From Micavibrio aeruginosavorus ARL-13 (GTDB lineage Bacteria > Pseudomonadota > Alphaproteobacteria > Micavibrionales > Micavibrionaceae): DNA of 64,000 bases. The notes under the pieces are model-generated. The model was not told the DNA's origin and ran no database searches. It worked only from the letters and a program-made list of their open reading frames with translations. Made by a program: the position numbers and the translations under genes. The stretch covers positions 744,001 through 808,000 of the forward strand of contig NC_016026.1 of assembly GCF_000226315.1 (NCBI RefSeq). The letters are read 5' to 3'. Below, in pieces: positions 18,629 to 26,610 of the stretch (the first letter of the stretch is position 1; each line of letters begins with the position of its first letter).

Positions 18629-19090
18629 TTACTTCTCTCCGGCCTTTTTCTCCGCCGTGGCTTCGCCCTCCGGCGCTGGCTTCGTCATCAATCCGGCGGC
18701 AATTTCGCGGTTGATGTCGATCAACACGTCCAGCTTTTCCTTCTTCGGATCGGCCAGAATATCCAGCGTGCGTTTGAAAACATAGGCACCAAGGTTGGCG
18801 ATATTGGCGCGCAGACTGTCGGGGCGGCCATCCTCTTCGCCGGCGGTGGCGTTATCCACGAACATCAGCCAGATCTGGCGGTTGTGACGCAGGGCGTCGT
18901 CCAGTTCCTCCAGCTTGTAACTGTCCCATCGATTTTGAATGTCTTGCATTTTCTGCACGGCTTTTAACAACGCGCGCGCTTCGATCTCGCGCGGGTCGGT
19001 TGTTGTCGTGCGGGCGTGCTGGGCATAGGCCCCGGCGGCACTGGCGTGCGGGTTGGTGGGGGTCGATGGTGGTTTTTGATCACTAGGCAT
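18629..19090 (-). CDS. flaF: flagellar biosynthesis regulator FlaF
   Basis: 153 residues from the ATG at 19090, with an alternative TTG at 19096. The core (about 15-115) fits FlaF: AYAQHARTTTTDPREIEARA, then LDDALRHNRQIWLMF and LRANIANLGAYVFKRT. The C-terminal tail is charged and Ala-rich. In alphaproteobacteria FlaF is needed for flagellin synthesis or secretion and works with FlbT. The ATG overlaps the flbT stop by 8 bp, which points to translational coupling. Confidence 0.9.
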   Translation of the reverse strand: MPSDQKPPSTPTNPHASAAGAYAQHARTTTTDPREIEARALLKAVQKMQDIQNRWDSYKLEELDDALRHNRQIWLMFVDNATAGEEDGRPDSLRANIANLGAYVFKRTLDILADPKKEKLDVLIDINREIAAGLMTKPAPEGEATAEKKAGEK

Positions 19091-19466
19091 TATCAATCAA
19101 ACCTTGTTCGTACTTGATCAGTTCACGCGCTTCTTTCATGGCCTGATAATACTGGCCGGAAAGAATTTTATCGTTAATGCTGGCGAAAAAAACGGTGGTG
19201 GTTGGGGCCGCTTCCTGAATTTCGCGAATGGTTGAGAAATACTTCTCAAAGTATTGATCCGGCTTGGAAGAAATGTACATGCACTGGATCAGAAAATAGA
19301 TTTTCTTCGCCGGAGTGTTCACATCTTCTTCGCGCAGAACATCCTTCTCCCGCAGGATAGGGGCGTTGCCCGCAATGTGCAGGCGGGTGCGCTGGCTGTC
19401 ATTGGTAATGACGGCTTCGCCGATCAGAATTTTTTCACCTGGCTTCAGGTCGATGATAAGAGCCAT
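19083..19466 (-). CDS. flbT: flagellin mRNA regulator FlbT
   Basis: 127 residues, normal length. MALIIDLKPGEKILIGEAVITN, then RLHIAGNAPILREKD and the central PAKKIYFLIQCMY fit FlbT throughout. In Caulobacter FlbT binds the flagellin mRNA leader and controls its stability. The flagellin gene here is the next gene upstream and has a hairpin leader that could be a target. A sigma-54-like promoter candidate lies about 45 bp before the start. Confidence 0.93.
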   Translation of the reverse strand: MALIIDLKPGEKILIGEAVITNDSQRTRLHIAGNAPILREKDVLREEDVNTPAKKIYFLIQCMYISSKPDQYFEKYFSTIREIQEAAPTTTVFFASINDKILSGQYYQAMKEARELIKYEQGLIDNA

Positions 19467-19509
19467 GAAGGATTTCTTCCCTGATAAAGCGAACGTCCCA
19501 AAATTGGGG

Positions 19510-19524
19510 GCCGGAATGGCGCCA
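19510..19524 (-). promoter_or_regulatory. candidate sigma-54 promoter for flbT-flaF
   Basis: On the minus strand the site reads TGGCGC-N5-CGGC, with GG and GC exactly 10 bp apart as sigma-54 requires. The -24 half is close to consensus; the -12 half is CGGC rather than TTGC. The predicted start site would leave a leader of about 32 nt. FlbD, encoded nearby, is a sigma-54 activator, which supports the reading. Confidence 0.4.
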
Positions 19525-19638
19525 GAATGGCTGTCACCGTCCGCAGTAAGACCAATACCATCTTAAAAGTAACATATTAGCGGAAAGTTAAAAAGTAAGC
19601 CTTTCATTTTCCAAAAGAAAAACAGGGCGATGGCGGTG

Positions 19639-19679
19639 CCCCCTCTCCCTTTGGAAGAGGGTTGGGGTGGGGGCGAGGG
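19639..19679. repeat. partial copy of the large palindromic repeat
   Basis: A CCCTCTCCCTTTGG arm followed by a G-rich stretch, matching one outer arm of the repeat at 7097-7269. Confidence 0.5.
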
Positions 19680-19682
19680 CGT

Positions 19683-19703
19683 AAACCACGAATAAACACG
19701 AAT
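19683..19703. repeat. dispersed CACGAAT-type repeat
   Basis: CCACGAATAAACACGAAT, immediately left of the paired-hairpin element at 19716. Confidence 0.5.
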
Positions 19704-19715
19704 GTTGGGTTTTCA

Positions 19716-19796
19716 TCATTCCGGCGCAGGCCGGAATCTTTATCCATTGTGTCTCGGCTCTCATGGCAAGAAGATTCCGGCCTGCGCCGGAATGAC
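19716..19796. repeat. paired-hairpin palindromic element
   Basis: 81 bp. Hairpins ATTCCGGC/GCCGGAAT (left) and ATTCCGGC/GCCGGAAT (right) around a longer linker than usual. It ends GAC; the left end begins TC rather than GTC. Confidence 0.75.
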
Positions 19797-19847
19797 GGCG
19801 ACAGGGTGGTATTCCCCTCATTATGGTCGATCCATACCGGACGATGG

Positions 19848-19873
19848 ATTGCCCGGATGAACCGGGCAATGAC
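19848..19873. repeat. single hairpin of the palindromic family
   Basis: ATTGCCCGG/CCGGGCAAT followed by GAC. The sequence to its left resembles the linker of paired copies, so this may be a right half whose left hairpin was lost. Confidence 0.6.
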
Positions 19874-19978
19874 GCGTGGTCGGGGTTTAGGCATTCGTGG
19901 TTTTTTCTCTCTTCTCCCGCCCTCCCCGCACAAGGCGGGGATGACGATGAAAGGGCACATTCTGGTTTCAGAATGTGA

Positions 19979-20012
19979 AAACCCCCGGCGGATTTCTTCC
20001 GCCGGGGATTTT
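19979..20012. terminator. flagellin terminator
   Basis: 10-bp perfect stem CCCCGGCGGA/TCCGCCGGGG with a 5-nt loop (19983-20007), flanked by A-rich and T-rich runs. It is 26 bp past the flagellin stop. Confidence 0.85.
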
Positions 20013-20032
20013 CGCGATTAAATCTGTGCTTA

Positions 20033-21784
20033 TTAGAACAGACGCAGGATCGACTGCTGGGACTGAGAGGCCAGTGACAGGGCGGTAACACCCAGGGACT
20101 GACGGGTCTGCAGAGCCAGCAATTTTGCGCCTTCCTCGTTCTGGTCGGCGTTAACCAGTTTGTCCGAACCTTCTTTCAGCGTGTTGATCAAGCCGTTGGT
20201 GAAGGTTTGGCGGGTCTGAATAACAGACAGGTCGTTGGCCAGAGTAGATCCGAATTCACGGACCGACGTCAGGGCGTCACTCACTGCACTGATTACACCA
20301 TCAACGGAAGCCGCGTTGCTGAAGTTGGCTTCCTCCAGTCCCAGACCAGCGGACGTAAATGTCACGCCGTTCGTGGTGATCGTGCTGGTGCGGTCTTCGT
20401 TGAAGACGGTCAGCAGGTTGTCACCATTCAGCAGGTTGGTCCCACGGTAGCCCGTGTCGCCGTTGCTGACCAAGGCGTCAATCTGGTCGCGAACTTTGTT
20501 AAAGTCAGCTTCCAGTTTAGCCAATTGGCCCGCTGCTGCACCCATTTGAATATTTTCATAGGTGGCATCAGCGTCGTTGGTCGCCAGAGCTGTTGTACCA
20601 AAACCGAAGTTTGCGGTAGTGGCTGCTCCAGAAACACCAATCTCAATGGCTGTGACATCGGAACCAATTGCGCGGATGGACAATTCTCCCGTTGTTTCGT
20701 CGAATTCAGCCTTGATTTTGGTGTTCAGTGTGCTGTTGTTATTGATGGTGTCAATGAAGTCCTGCACCGTAATGGATTTATCGTCAGCATCTGCCAAGTC
20801 GATCGTTTGACGTGTGCCGCCATTAACGGATATTTCGTATGTTGAGGCATCGACGATACCAGCGAATAGAGCAGGGAAACCTGCTGCGTCACCGTTTCGC
20901 AATGCGCTCAATTGAGTGCTACGGTCTGCAACATCACCGTTAGTGTTTTTAACCAAAGCGTACGAACGTAAGGCAACATCGGCGACAGCGGTAAACTGAA
21001 CTGTGGTGTCACCTGCGGTAGATTGGTCGCCTGCACTCTTGGCCAACTTGCCAAAGCCCAAATCTGCGGCCAAAGCCAAGTCAGCAGAATCTGAAGTACC
21101 TGCACCAGCAGTACCTTCAAACGTCATTGTAAAGTTACCGCCATTCAGTGCCCGAATTTGCAGTTGGCCTTTATCATCCAGCTTCGCTTCGAACGCTTGT
21201 CCGCCTGTTGCAGGGCTTGCAACGGTCCCGGTATCCAACTGAATGTCGTTGATAGCGGCAATCATTTGTTCCGTGGACATGTTGTCGTTGAGCGTGACGG
21301 TTGCTGTGGCCGCGCCGTTAGTATTGTACGGTGCGATACGTTGTACAGTACCATCTTCTTTGGTCAAGCTAAGGATAAGTTGGTCGCCGTCAACAACGCC
21401 AGCCAAAGCAGTAATGCTGTCAATGCCACGCAAGTCTTTGTTGCCTGTCACTTTGGCTTCAGACGTACCAGCAGCCAGAGCTTCTTGAGCTTGGGATGCA
21501 ATGGAGTCAGCTTGTTCAACCAAAGAGGTCAGGGCGGTAACACCGGTATCAGCGGCTTTAATCACCTGAACGGACTGGCCGATAGAATCGAGCAGTTTGG
21601 TCAGGTCGGCTGCACGGTTGGTCAGGGCGCGGGATGCGAAGAATGCCTGCGGACCATCAAGGGCCGAGTTAATCTTCTTACCTGTACCCAGGTTACGTTG
21701 CGTTAAGTCGATGGAGTTTTGGGTGCTTTGCAGGGACAGCAAGTTTGTCCGCATAGCAGCGGAGAGTACGACATCGGATGTCAT
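20033..21784 (-). CDS. flagellin
   Basis: 583 residues. The conserved N-terminal helix (about 5-140: LSAAMRTNLLSLQSTQNSID and DGPQAFFASRALTNRAADL) and the C-terminal helix (about 480-583, ending SQQSILRLF) form the D0/D1 filament core. The roughly 340-residue variable middle is Thr/Ala/Asp-rich and would be surface exposed. This is larger than many alphaproteobacterial flagellins (about 270-400). GGAAAGGAAC precedes the ATG. Base composition is lower in GC than flanking flagellar genes. The hairpin at 21822-21842 lies in the presumed leader. flbT and flaF are the next genes downstream. Confidence 0.95.
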   Translation of the reverse strand: MTSDVVLSAAMRTNLLSLQSTQNSIDLTQRNLGTGKKINSALDGPQAFFASRALTNRAADLTKLLDSIGQSVQVIKAADTGVTALTSLVEQADSIASQAQEALAAGTSEAKVTGNKDLRGIDSITALAGVVDGDQLILSLTKEDGTVQRIAPYNTNGAATATVTLNDNMSTEQMIAAINDIQLDTGTVASPATGGQAFEAKLDDKGQLQIRALNGGNFTMTFEGTAGAGTSDSADLALAADLGFGKLAKSAGDQSTAGDTTVQFTAVADVALRSYALVKNTNGDVADRSTQLSALRNGDAAGFPALFAGIVDASTYEISVNGGTRQTIDLADADDKSITVQDFIDTINNNSTLNTKIKAEFDETTGELSIRAIGSDVTAIEIGVSGAATTANFGFGTTALATNDADATYENIQMGAAAGQLAKLEADFNKVRDQIDALVSNGDTGYRGTNLLNGDNLLTVFNEDRTSTITTNGVTFTSAGLGLEEANFSNAASVDGVISAVSDALTSVREFGSTLANDLSVIQTRQTFTNGLINTLKEGSDKLVNADQNEEGAKLLALQTRQSLGVTALSLASQSQQSILRLF

Positions 21785-21821
21785 AGTAGGGTTCCTTTCC
21801 TAGGTTTCCTATTTTATGTCA

Positions 21822-21842
21822 GTATCGAATTCCTCTCGATAC
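21822..21842 (-). promoter_or_regulatory. flagellin leader hairpin with SD-like loop
   Basis: Perfect 7-bp inverted repeat GTATCGA/TCGATAC around the loop GAGGAAT, as read on the flagellin mRNA strand. It lies 38 nt upstream of the ATG. The loop displays a GAGGAA sequence like a ribosome site, separate from the true ribosome site nearer the ATG. It is a candidate binding site for FlbT or another post-transcriptional regulator. Confidence 0.5.
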
Positions 21843-22011
21843 AGTACCCAGTCTAAGCCAGAAGGCCTTAACAAAGGTTTAAAAAGGCTAGCACGCGCTT
21901 TTGGGGAAGTCACTGAAATTATTGAGTCTTTTTGTATTATGAAAAAATTGATGCAAAAAAGTTTTGTTTTTCTGAGAAATTTTTGCGGGATTTGGGGGCT
22001 TCAATAGTTTC

Positions 22012-22037
22012 GTCACTCCCGCTTTCGCGGGAGTGAC
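22012..22037. repeat. single hairpin of the palindromic family
   Basis: Perfect 11-bp stem GTCACTCCCGC/GCGGGAGTGAC with a TTTC loop. Confidence 0.75.
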
Positions 22038-22050
22038 GATATATAGAGGG

Positions 22051-22092
22051 TGAAAACCACAAATGGACACGAATTCACACGAATATTCGTTT
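22051..22092. repeat. dispersed CACGAAT-type repeat
   Basis: AAACCACAAATGGACACGAA followed by further CACGAAT units, ending just before the next hairpin. Confidence 0.5.
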
Positions 22093-22094
22093 CC

Positions 22095-22120
22095 GTCATA
22101 CCGGCTTTCGCCGGTATGAC
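22095..22120. repeat. single hairpin of the palindromic family
   Basis: Perfect 11-bp stem GTCATACCGGC/GCCGGTATGAC with a TTTC loop. Confidence 0.75.
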
Positions 22121-22138
22121 GCGGAGTGATGGTGTTTT

Positions 22139-22163
22139 TATATTCGCGTCGATTCGTGGTTTG
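22139..22163. repeat. dispersed CACGAAT-type repeat, reverse orientation
   Basis: ATATTCGCGTCGATTCGTGG. It is an inverted partner of the repeat at 22051-22092. Confidence 0.45.
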
Positions 22164-22279
22164 AATGATGCAATGGTCCCATATTCCAAATGTGGACAAC
22201 CCTGTCGCAATATCGTCAGCCTGTGCCCCGAATCGGATAGGATAACCCCGACATTTTTCGATCCGGGGAGATCACGCTT

Positions 22280-24976
22280 ATGACCACGCAATGGGTTTAC
22301 AGTTTCGGTGCCAAGGAAAGCAATGCGCGCCCGGATACACAGGGGCCTGTGAAAAATCTGTTGGGCGGCAAGGGGGCCAATCTGGCCGAAATGGCGTCGT
22401 TGGGTTTGCCGGTTCCTCCCGGTTTTACGATCACGACCGAGGTGTGCACGGCGTTTTATAAAAATGCTGAACAATACCCCGCCGAATTGCGCGCGCAGGT
22501 GGATGCGGCGTTGAAGAAAATTGAAAATGCCGTGGGTGTAAAATTTGGCGATGCCAAAAACCCGCTGTTGCTCTCCGTTCGGTCCGGCGCGCGTGTGTCG
22601 ATGCCGGGCATGATGGATACGGTTTTGAATCTCGGTTTGAATGATGAAACGGTTGTCGGGCTGGCCACATCATCGGGCGATGAACGGTTTGCGTGGGATT
22701 CATACCGTCGCTTTGTCCAGATGTATGGTGACGTCGTTCTGGGCGTATCGCACCATGATTTCGAGGATATTTTGGATCAACAAAAACGCGACGATAACGT
22801 GTTTAACGACACCGATTTGTCGGCCGATGCGTGGAAAAACGTGGTCGCGGAATACAAGGCCTTGGTGAAGCGTGATACCGGGGCCGATTTCCCGATGAAT
22901 CCGGTTGACCAATTGTGGGGTGCCGTTGGCGCCGTTTTTAAATCATGGATGACGGCGCGCGCCGTTTCATATCGCGCCATTCACGACATTCCCGAAGATT
23001 GGGGCACCGCCGTCAATGTTCAGGCGATGGTGTTTGGCAATATGGGTGACGATTGCGCCACGGGCGTGGCCTTCACCCGCGATCCATCCACGGGTGAAAA
23101 TTATTTCTATGGCGAATATCTGATCAACGCGCAGGGCGAAGACGTCGTGGCCGGTATCCGCACGCCGCAATCCCTGACCATTCTGGGGCGCGAGAAAGAG
23201 GGATCAAACCTGCCGTCGATGGAAGAAACCATGCCGGGCGTGTTCAAACAATTGGACGATGTACGCCAGACATTGGAAAAACATTACCGCGATATGCAGG
23301 ACATTGAATTTACTGTGCAAAGCGGCACGCTGTATATGTTGCAAACCCGCACCGGAAAGCGCACCAGCGCCGCGGCCCTGAAAATCGCCGTGGATATGGT
23401 GGGCGAGGGGTTGATCACGAAGGAAGAGGCTCTGCTGCGTCTGGAGCCGCAAGCGCTGGACCAGTTGCTGCACCCCACGCTTGATCCGGCGGCGCATAAA
23501 ACCATTTTGACGCGTGGCTTGCCGGCATCGCCGGGCGCGGCCAGCGGTATCGTGGTGTTCAGTGCCGATGATGCCGAGGCGATGGCAAAGGACGGGAAGA
23601 AAGTCATCCTCTGCCGCCGTGAAACCAGCCCGGAAGATATTCACGGCATGCATGCCGCCGCCGGTATCCTGACTACGCGCGGCGGTATGACCAGCCACGC
23701 GGCGGTCGTTGCGCGCGGCATGGGCCGGGCGTGTGTGGCCGGGGCGGGGGCGTTACAGATTGATTATGAAACCGCCACCATGCGCGTCGGCGACCGTGTG
23801 GTAAAGGCCGGCGATGTCATCACCATTGATGGCGGTGCGGGTGAAGTGATGCTGGGCGCTGTGCCCACCGTGCAACCGGAATTATCTGGTGATTTTGCGA
23901 CTGTGATGCAATGGGCGGATGATGTGCGTCGCATGGGCGTGCGGGCGAATGCCGAAACGCCGCTGGATGCCAAAACCGCGCGCGGGTTCGGGGCGGAGGG
24001 AATCGGCCTGTGCCGGACCGAACATATGTTCTTTGACCCCACGCGCATTCAACATGTCCGCGAAATGATTTTCGCCAACAATGCCCCCGCGCGCCGCGAT
24101 GCGCTGGCGAAATTGTTGCCCGCACAACGGGGCGATTTTGCCGAATTGTTTGAAATTATGCGCGGTCTGCCCGTGACCATTCGTCTGCTGGACCCGCCTT
24201 TGCATGAATTCTTGCCGCAAAGCGATGCGGATATCGCGGAATTTGCCCGCATCGCCAATATCGGCGCGGATCAGGTGCGGATGCGTTTACGCGAATTGCA
24301 CGAAACCAACCCGATGCTGGGGCATCGCGGGTGCCGGTTGGGCATGACCTATCCGGAAATTTATGAAATGCAGGCCCGCGCGATTTTCGAAGCGGCGATC
24401 AAGGTTGATGTGACTCCGGAAATCATGATCCCGTTGATCGCCACACACCGTGAACTGGCCGTTTTGAAAAAACTGGTCGATGAAACGGCGGTGGCGGTGT
24501 TTGCCGAAACCGGAAAAACCGTATCCTACACGGTTGGCACCATGATCGAATTGCCGCGTGCGGCGTTAACGGCGGATGAAATTGCACCCGATGCGGCGTT
24601 TTTCAGTTTCGGGACAAACGATTTGACGCAAACGACATTAGGCCTCAGTCGCGATGACTCGGCTTTGTTCATGAATGATTATCTGCGCCAGGGTGTGTTC
24701 GCGCGTGATCCGTTTGCAACGCTGGATATTGACGGGGTGGGGCAATTGGTGCGCATCGCGGTGGAAAAGGGCCGTAAAGTCCGCCCGGATATCAAACTGG
24801 GCATTTGCGGCGAACATGGCGGCGATCCGGCCTCGATCGCGTTCTGTGAATCGGTTGGATTGCATTACGTATCCTGCTCCCCCTACCGCGTGCCCATCGC
24901 ACGACTGGCCGCTGCGCAGGCGACGATACGGGAGAATGCCGGAAAAAAGCCTGATGCCGTCAAACGGGCGGCGTAA
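22280..24976 (+). CDS. ppdK: pyruvate phosphate dikinase
   Basis: 898 residues, normal length. An N-terminal ATP-grasp domain (GGKGANLAEMASLGLPVPPG at about 30-50), the phosphohistidine domain with GGMTSHAAVVARGMG (His473) and a C-terminal PEP/pyruvate barrel with GICGEHGGDP (Cys843). It interconverts pyruvate, ATP and phosphate with PEP, AMP and pyrophosphate, feeding gluconeogenesis or reversible glycolysis. GGGGAG lies 9-10 nt before the ATG. The next gene overlaps its stop by 1 nt. Confidence 0.96.
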   Translation: MTTQWVYSFGAKESNARPDTQGPVKNLLGGKGANLAEMASLGLPVPPGFTITTEVCTAFYKNAEQYPAELRAQVDAALKKIENAVGVKFGDAKNPLLLSVRSGARVSMPGMMDTVLNLGLNDETVVGLATSSGDERFAWDSYRRFVQMYGDVVLGVSHHDFEDILDQQKRDDNVFNDTDLSADAWKNVVAEYKALVKRDTGADFPMNPVDQLWGAVGAVFKSWMTARAVSYRAIHDIPEDWGTAVNVQAMVFGNMGDDCATGVAFTRDPSTGENYFYGEYLINAQGEDVVAGIRTPQSLTILGREKEGSNLPSMEETMPGVFKQLDDVRQTLEKHYRDMQDIEFTVQSGTLYMLQTRTGKRTSAAALKIAVDMVGEGLITKEEALLRLEPQALDQLLHPTLDPAAHKTILTRGLPASPGAASGIVVFSADDAEAMAKDGKKVILCRRETSPEDIHGMHAAAGILTTRGGMTSHAAVVARGMGRACVAGAGALQIDYETATMRVGDRVVKAGDVITIDGGAGEVMLGAVPTVQPELSGDFATVMQWADDVRRMGVRANAETPLDAKTARGFGAEGIGLCRTEHMFFDPTRIQHVREMIFANNAPARRDALAKLLPAQRGDFAELFEIMRGLPVTIRLLDPPLHEFLPQSDADIAEFARIANIGADQVRMRLRELHETNPMLGHRGCRLGMTYPEIYEMQARAIFEAAIKVDVTPEIMIPLIATHRELAVLKKLVDETAVAVFAETGKTVSYTVGTMIELPRAALTADEIAPDAAFFSFGTNDLTQTTLGLSRDDSALFMNDYLRQGVFARDPFATLDIDGVGQLVRIAVEKGRKVRPDIKLGICGEHGGDPASIAFCESVGLHYVSCSPYRVPIARLAAAQATIRENAGKKPDAVKRAA

Positions 24977-25821
24977 TGATTGATATGTGGATTGTTAATT
25001 TTATGCGGAAATATAAAAGACGATTAAAGGGTGTTTTTATTATCGCTCTTCTTTGCGTTTTGATGTTTTCTGCTGCCGCACATGCGCACAGACCCTATCT
25101 TGTGAAAGAGGGCACATTGGCTGACCCCAGCGGGCAAATAGTGCTCAAAGGGAAGCTTTACGGTGATGGGATATTTTCTACAGATCCGGTGACGTTTGAA
25201 CTTCGTAATCGCTATGGCGCTGTTTTGGCCAATACGCCTGTGGCTGATCATGTTGCGGTTTTTTGTCCCCATGCAAGTTTTTGTTGGGCTTTCCCTTACG
25301 GCTCAACAAACCCATTTGTTTCAGGCTACAAGCTTGATTCAGAGAATATTGATTGGGAGGCTGGCTCTCAGCACGATAATGAGCGTGAAAGTTTAAGACG
25401 CTATTTAAATGATAGTAATGAAAAAATTCTTCATGATTATGATTTGAATTATCCTGAATTTACGAAGGATCATTCGGGTTTTATTGAGGTCAAAAAGGCT
25501 TTAGTCATTAGCCCTATACTAATCCTATTTGATAAATTTTTCGTATTGTTGTTCTTGTTTATTCTTACAATAGTACCGTTCTTTTTGTACTGGCTATTTT
25601 TCAGGAAAAAATGGACGTCAAATGGACATCTCAAGCGCATGATCCTTGTTTTCGGAGGAATGGTTATGCTTGGATACAGTGTTTGCTATTGCATAGTGTT
25701 AGTTATTATCGGGTTTACGTTTTCGACGCCTGTTTTATGTGTTTTGGTAGCAGTAATTTGTGCTCTGACGTTGGGGAGTGGATTCTTAAATAAAACGAAT
25801 CGTTTGAACTCAGCCGGCTAA
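24976..25821 (+). CDS. low-GC membrane protein of unknown function
   Basis: 281 residues from an ATG that overlaps the ppdK stop (TAATG); in-frame ATGs at 24985 and 25003 are alternatives. An N-terminal hydrophobic segment ends near AHAHRP and looks like a signal peptide. A periplasmic domain of about 140 residues follows, with HRPYLVKEG near its start and two nearby cysteines (CPHASFCW). Three or four membrane helices follow at about 180-275. GC is clearly below that of neighbours, with some 60-bp stretches under 30%, which suggests recent acquisition. I do not recognise the family. Confidence 0.7.
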   Translation: MIDMWIVNFMRKYKRRLKGVFIIALLCVLMFSAAAHAHRPYLVKEGTLADPSGQIVLKGKLYGDGIFSTDPVTFELRNRYGAVLANTPVADHVAVFCPHASFCWAFPYGSTNPFVSGYKLDSENIDWEAGSQHDNERESLRRYLNDSNEKILHDYDLNYPEFTKDHSGFIEVKKALVISPILILFDKFFVLLFLFILTIVPFFLYWLFFRKKWTSNGHLKRMILVFGGMVMLGYSVCYCIVLVIIGFTFSTPVLCVLVAVICALTLGSGFLNKTNRLNSAG

Positions 25822-26594
25822 ATTTCAGAGAGTGTTTCTATTTTTAATGCACGTATACGATCCACCGCATCCCGCTTTATCAAAGCCAATCCAATCATCC
25901 CACATGAACTGCGCATTTCGCCAATCTCCCCGGCATCATCGGCGATGAGGGTGCCGGCGGCTGGTGGTGTGGTGGGGAAGGACAAGGCCATCAAAAGCTT
26001 CTTCCCCAAATTGCGGTGATACATGCGGGCGGTGATTTCCTGGCCGACGAAGCATCCTTTGGTGAAGGATACGCCGTGCAACAGGTCCATATTATTTTCC
26101 ATCAGCAAGGATTGTTCCGGTACCAGATCGCGTGACCCATCGGGGATGCACAGGCGGATGCGGTGGTCATCCCAGCGGGAAAAATCGGCTGGGGTGTCGT
26201 TGGTGGGGGCGGTGGGGCCGCGCCAACCCATATCCCCATGGCGGGGGTCGGTGCAATTTCCAACGGGAACCGGGCCGGTGCCGGCGTAAATGGTAATGGC
26301 TGGTTCGCAATCCAGTGTGACAGCGGAGCGGAGTTTATAACGCTTCAGCCGCGTGGTCAGATCCTCCGTCCGTGCGCCGCCCTCACACTCCAGCACATAA
26401 TCATCCCCCTGTTTTGTCACAAAAAAATCGTGCAGGAAGCGGCCTTGTGCGGTGAGGAGGCAGGAATAAACGGCCCGGGTTTCCGATGCGGCTTCAATAT
26501 CCCCGGTGACAAGATCCTGTAAAAATCGGGTGGCATCGTTTCCGCCAACGCGTACGCGGCCCCGGTTTGGCATCTGGCAATAAAAATGGTTCAT
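25818..26594 (-). CDS. ygfZ: YgfZ/GcvT-family iron-sulfur cluster repair protein
   Basis: 258 residues from the ATG at 26594; the frame is open upstream, but that part overlaps the divergent gene and is not family-like. The start (NRGRVRVGGNDATRFLQDLVTGD) and the signature KGCFVGQEITARM near 185 identify YgfZ, a folate-binding protein that helps maintain some Fe-S enzymes. It overlaps the end of the plus-strand membrane gene by 4 bp and starts 16 bp from the divergent GT9 gene. Confidence 0.9.
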   Translation of the reverse strand: MNHFYCQMPNRGRVRVGGNDATRFLQDLVTGDIEAASETRAVYSCLLTAQGRFLHDFFVTKQGDDYVLECEGGARTEDLTTRLKRYKLRSAVTLDCEPAITIYAGTGPVPVGNCTDPRHGDMGWRGPTAPTNDTPADFSRWDDHRIRLCIPDGSRDLVPEQSLLMENNMDLLHGVSFTKGCFVGQEITARMYHRNLGKKLLMALSFPTTPPAAGTLIADDAGEIGEMRSSCGMIGLALIKRDAVDRIRALKIETLSEI

Positions 26595-26610
26595 GCTACA
26601 ATCCGCCCTT

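Larger units (their letters stand above)
19467..20032. other. intergenic region between flagellin and flbT
   Basis: 566 bp with no convincing gene. It contains the flagellin terminator, a single hairpin, a paired-hairpin element, part of the large palindromic repeat and one CACGAAT repeat. The flbT promoter region is at its left end. Confidence 0.75.
21785..22279. other. intergenic region between flagellin and ppdK
   Basis: 495 bp between divergent genes. The left part is the flagellin leader and promoter region. The middle has two single hairpins (22012-22037 and 22095-22120) and two CACGAAT-type repeats. The right end is the ppdK upstream region. No gene is seen. Confidence 0.75.
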
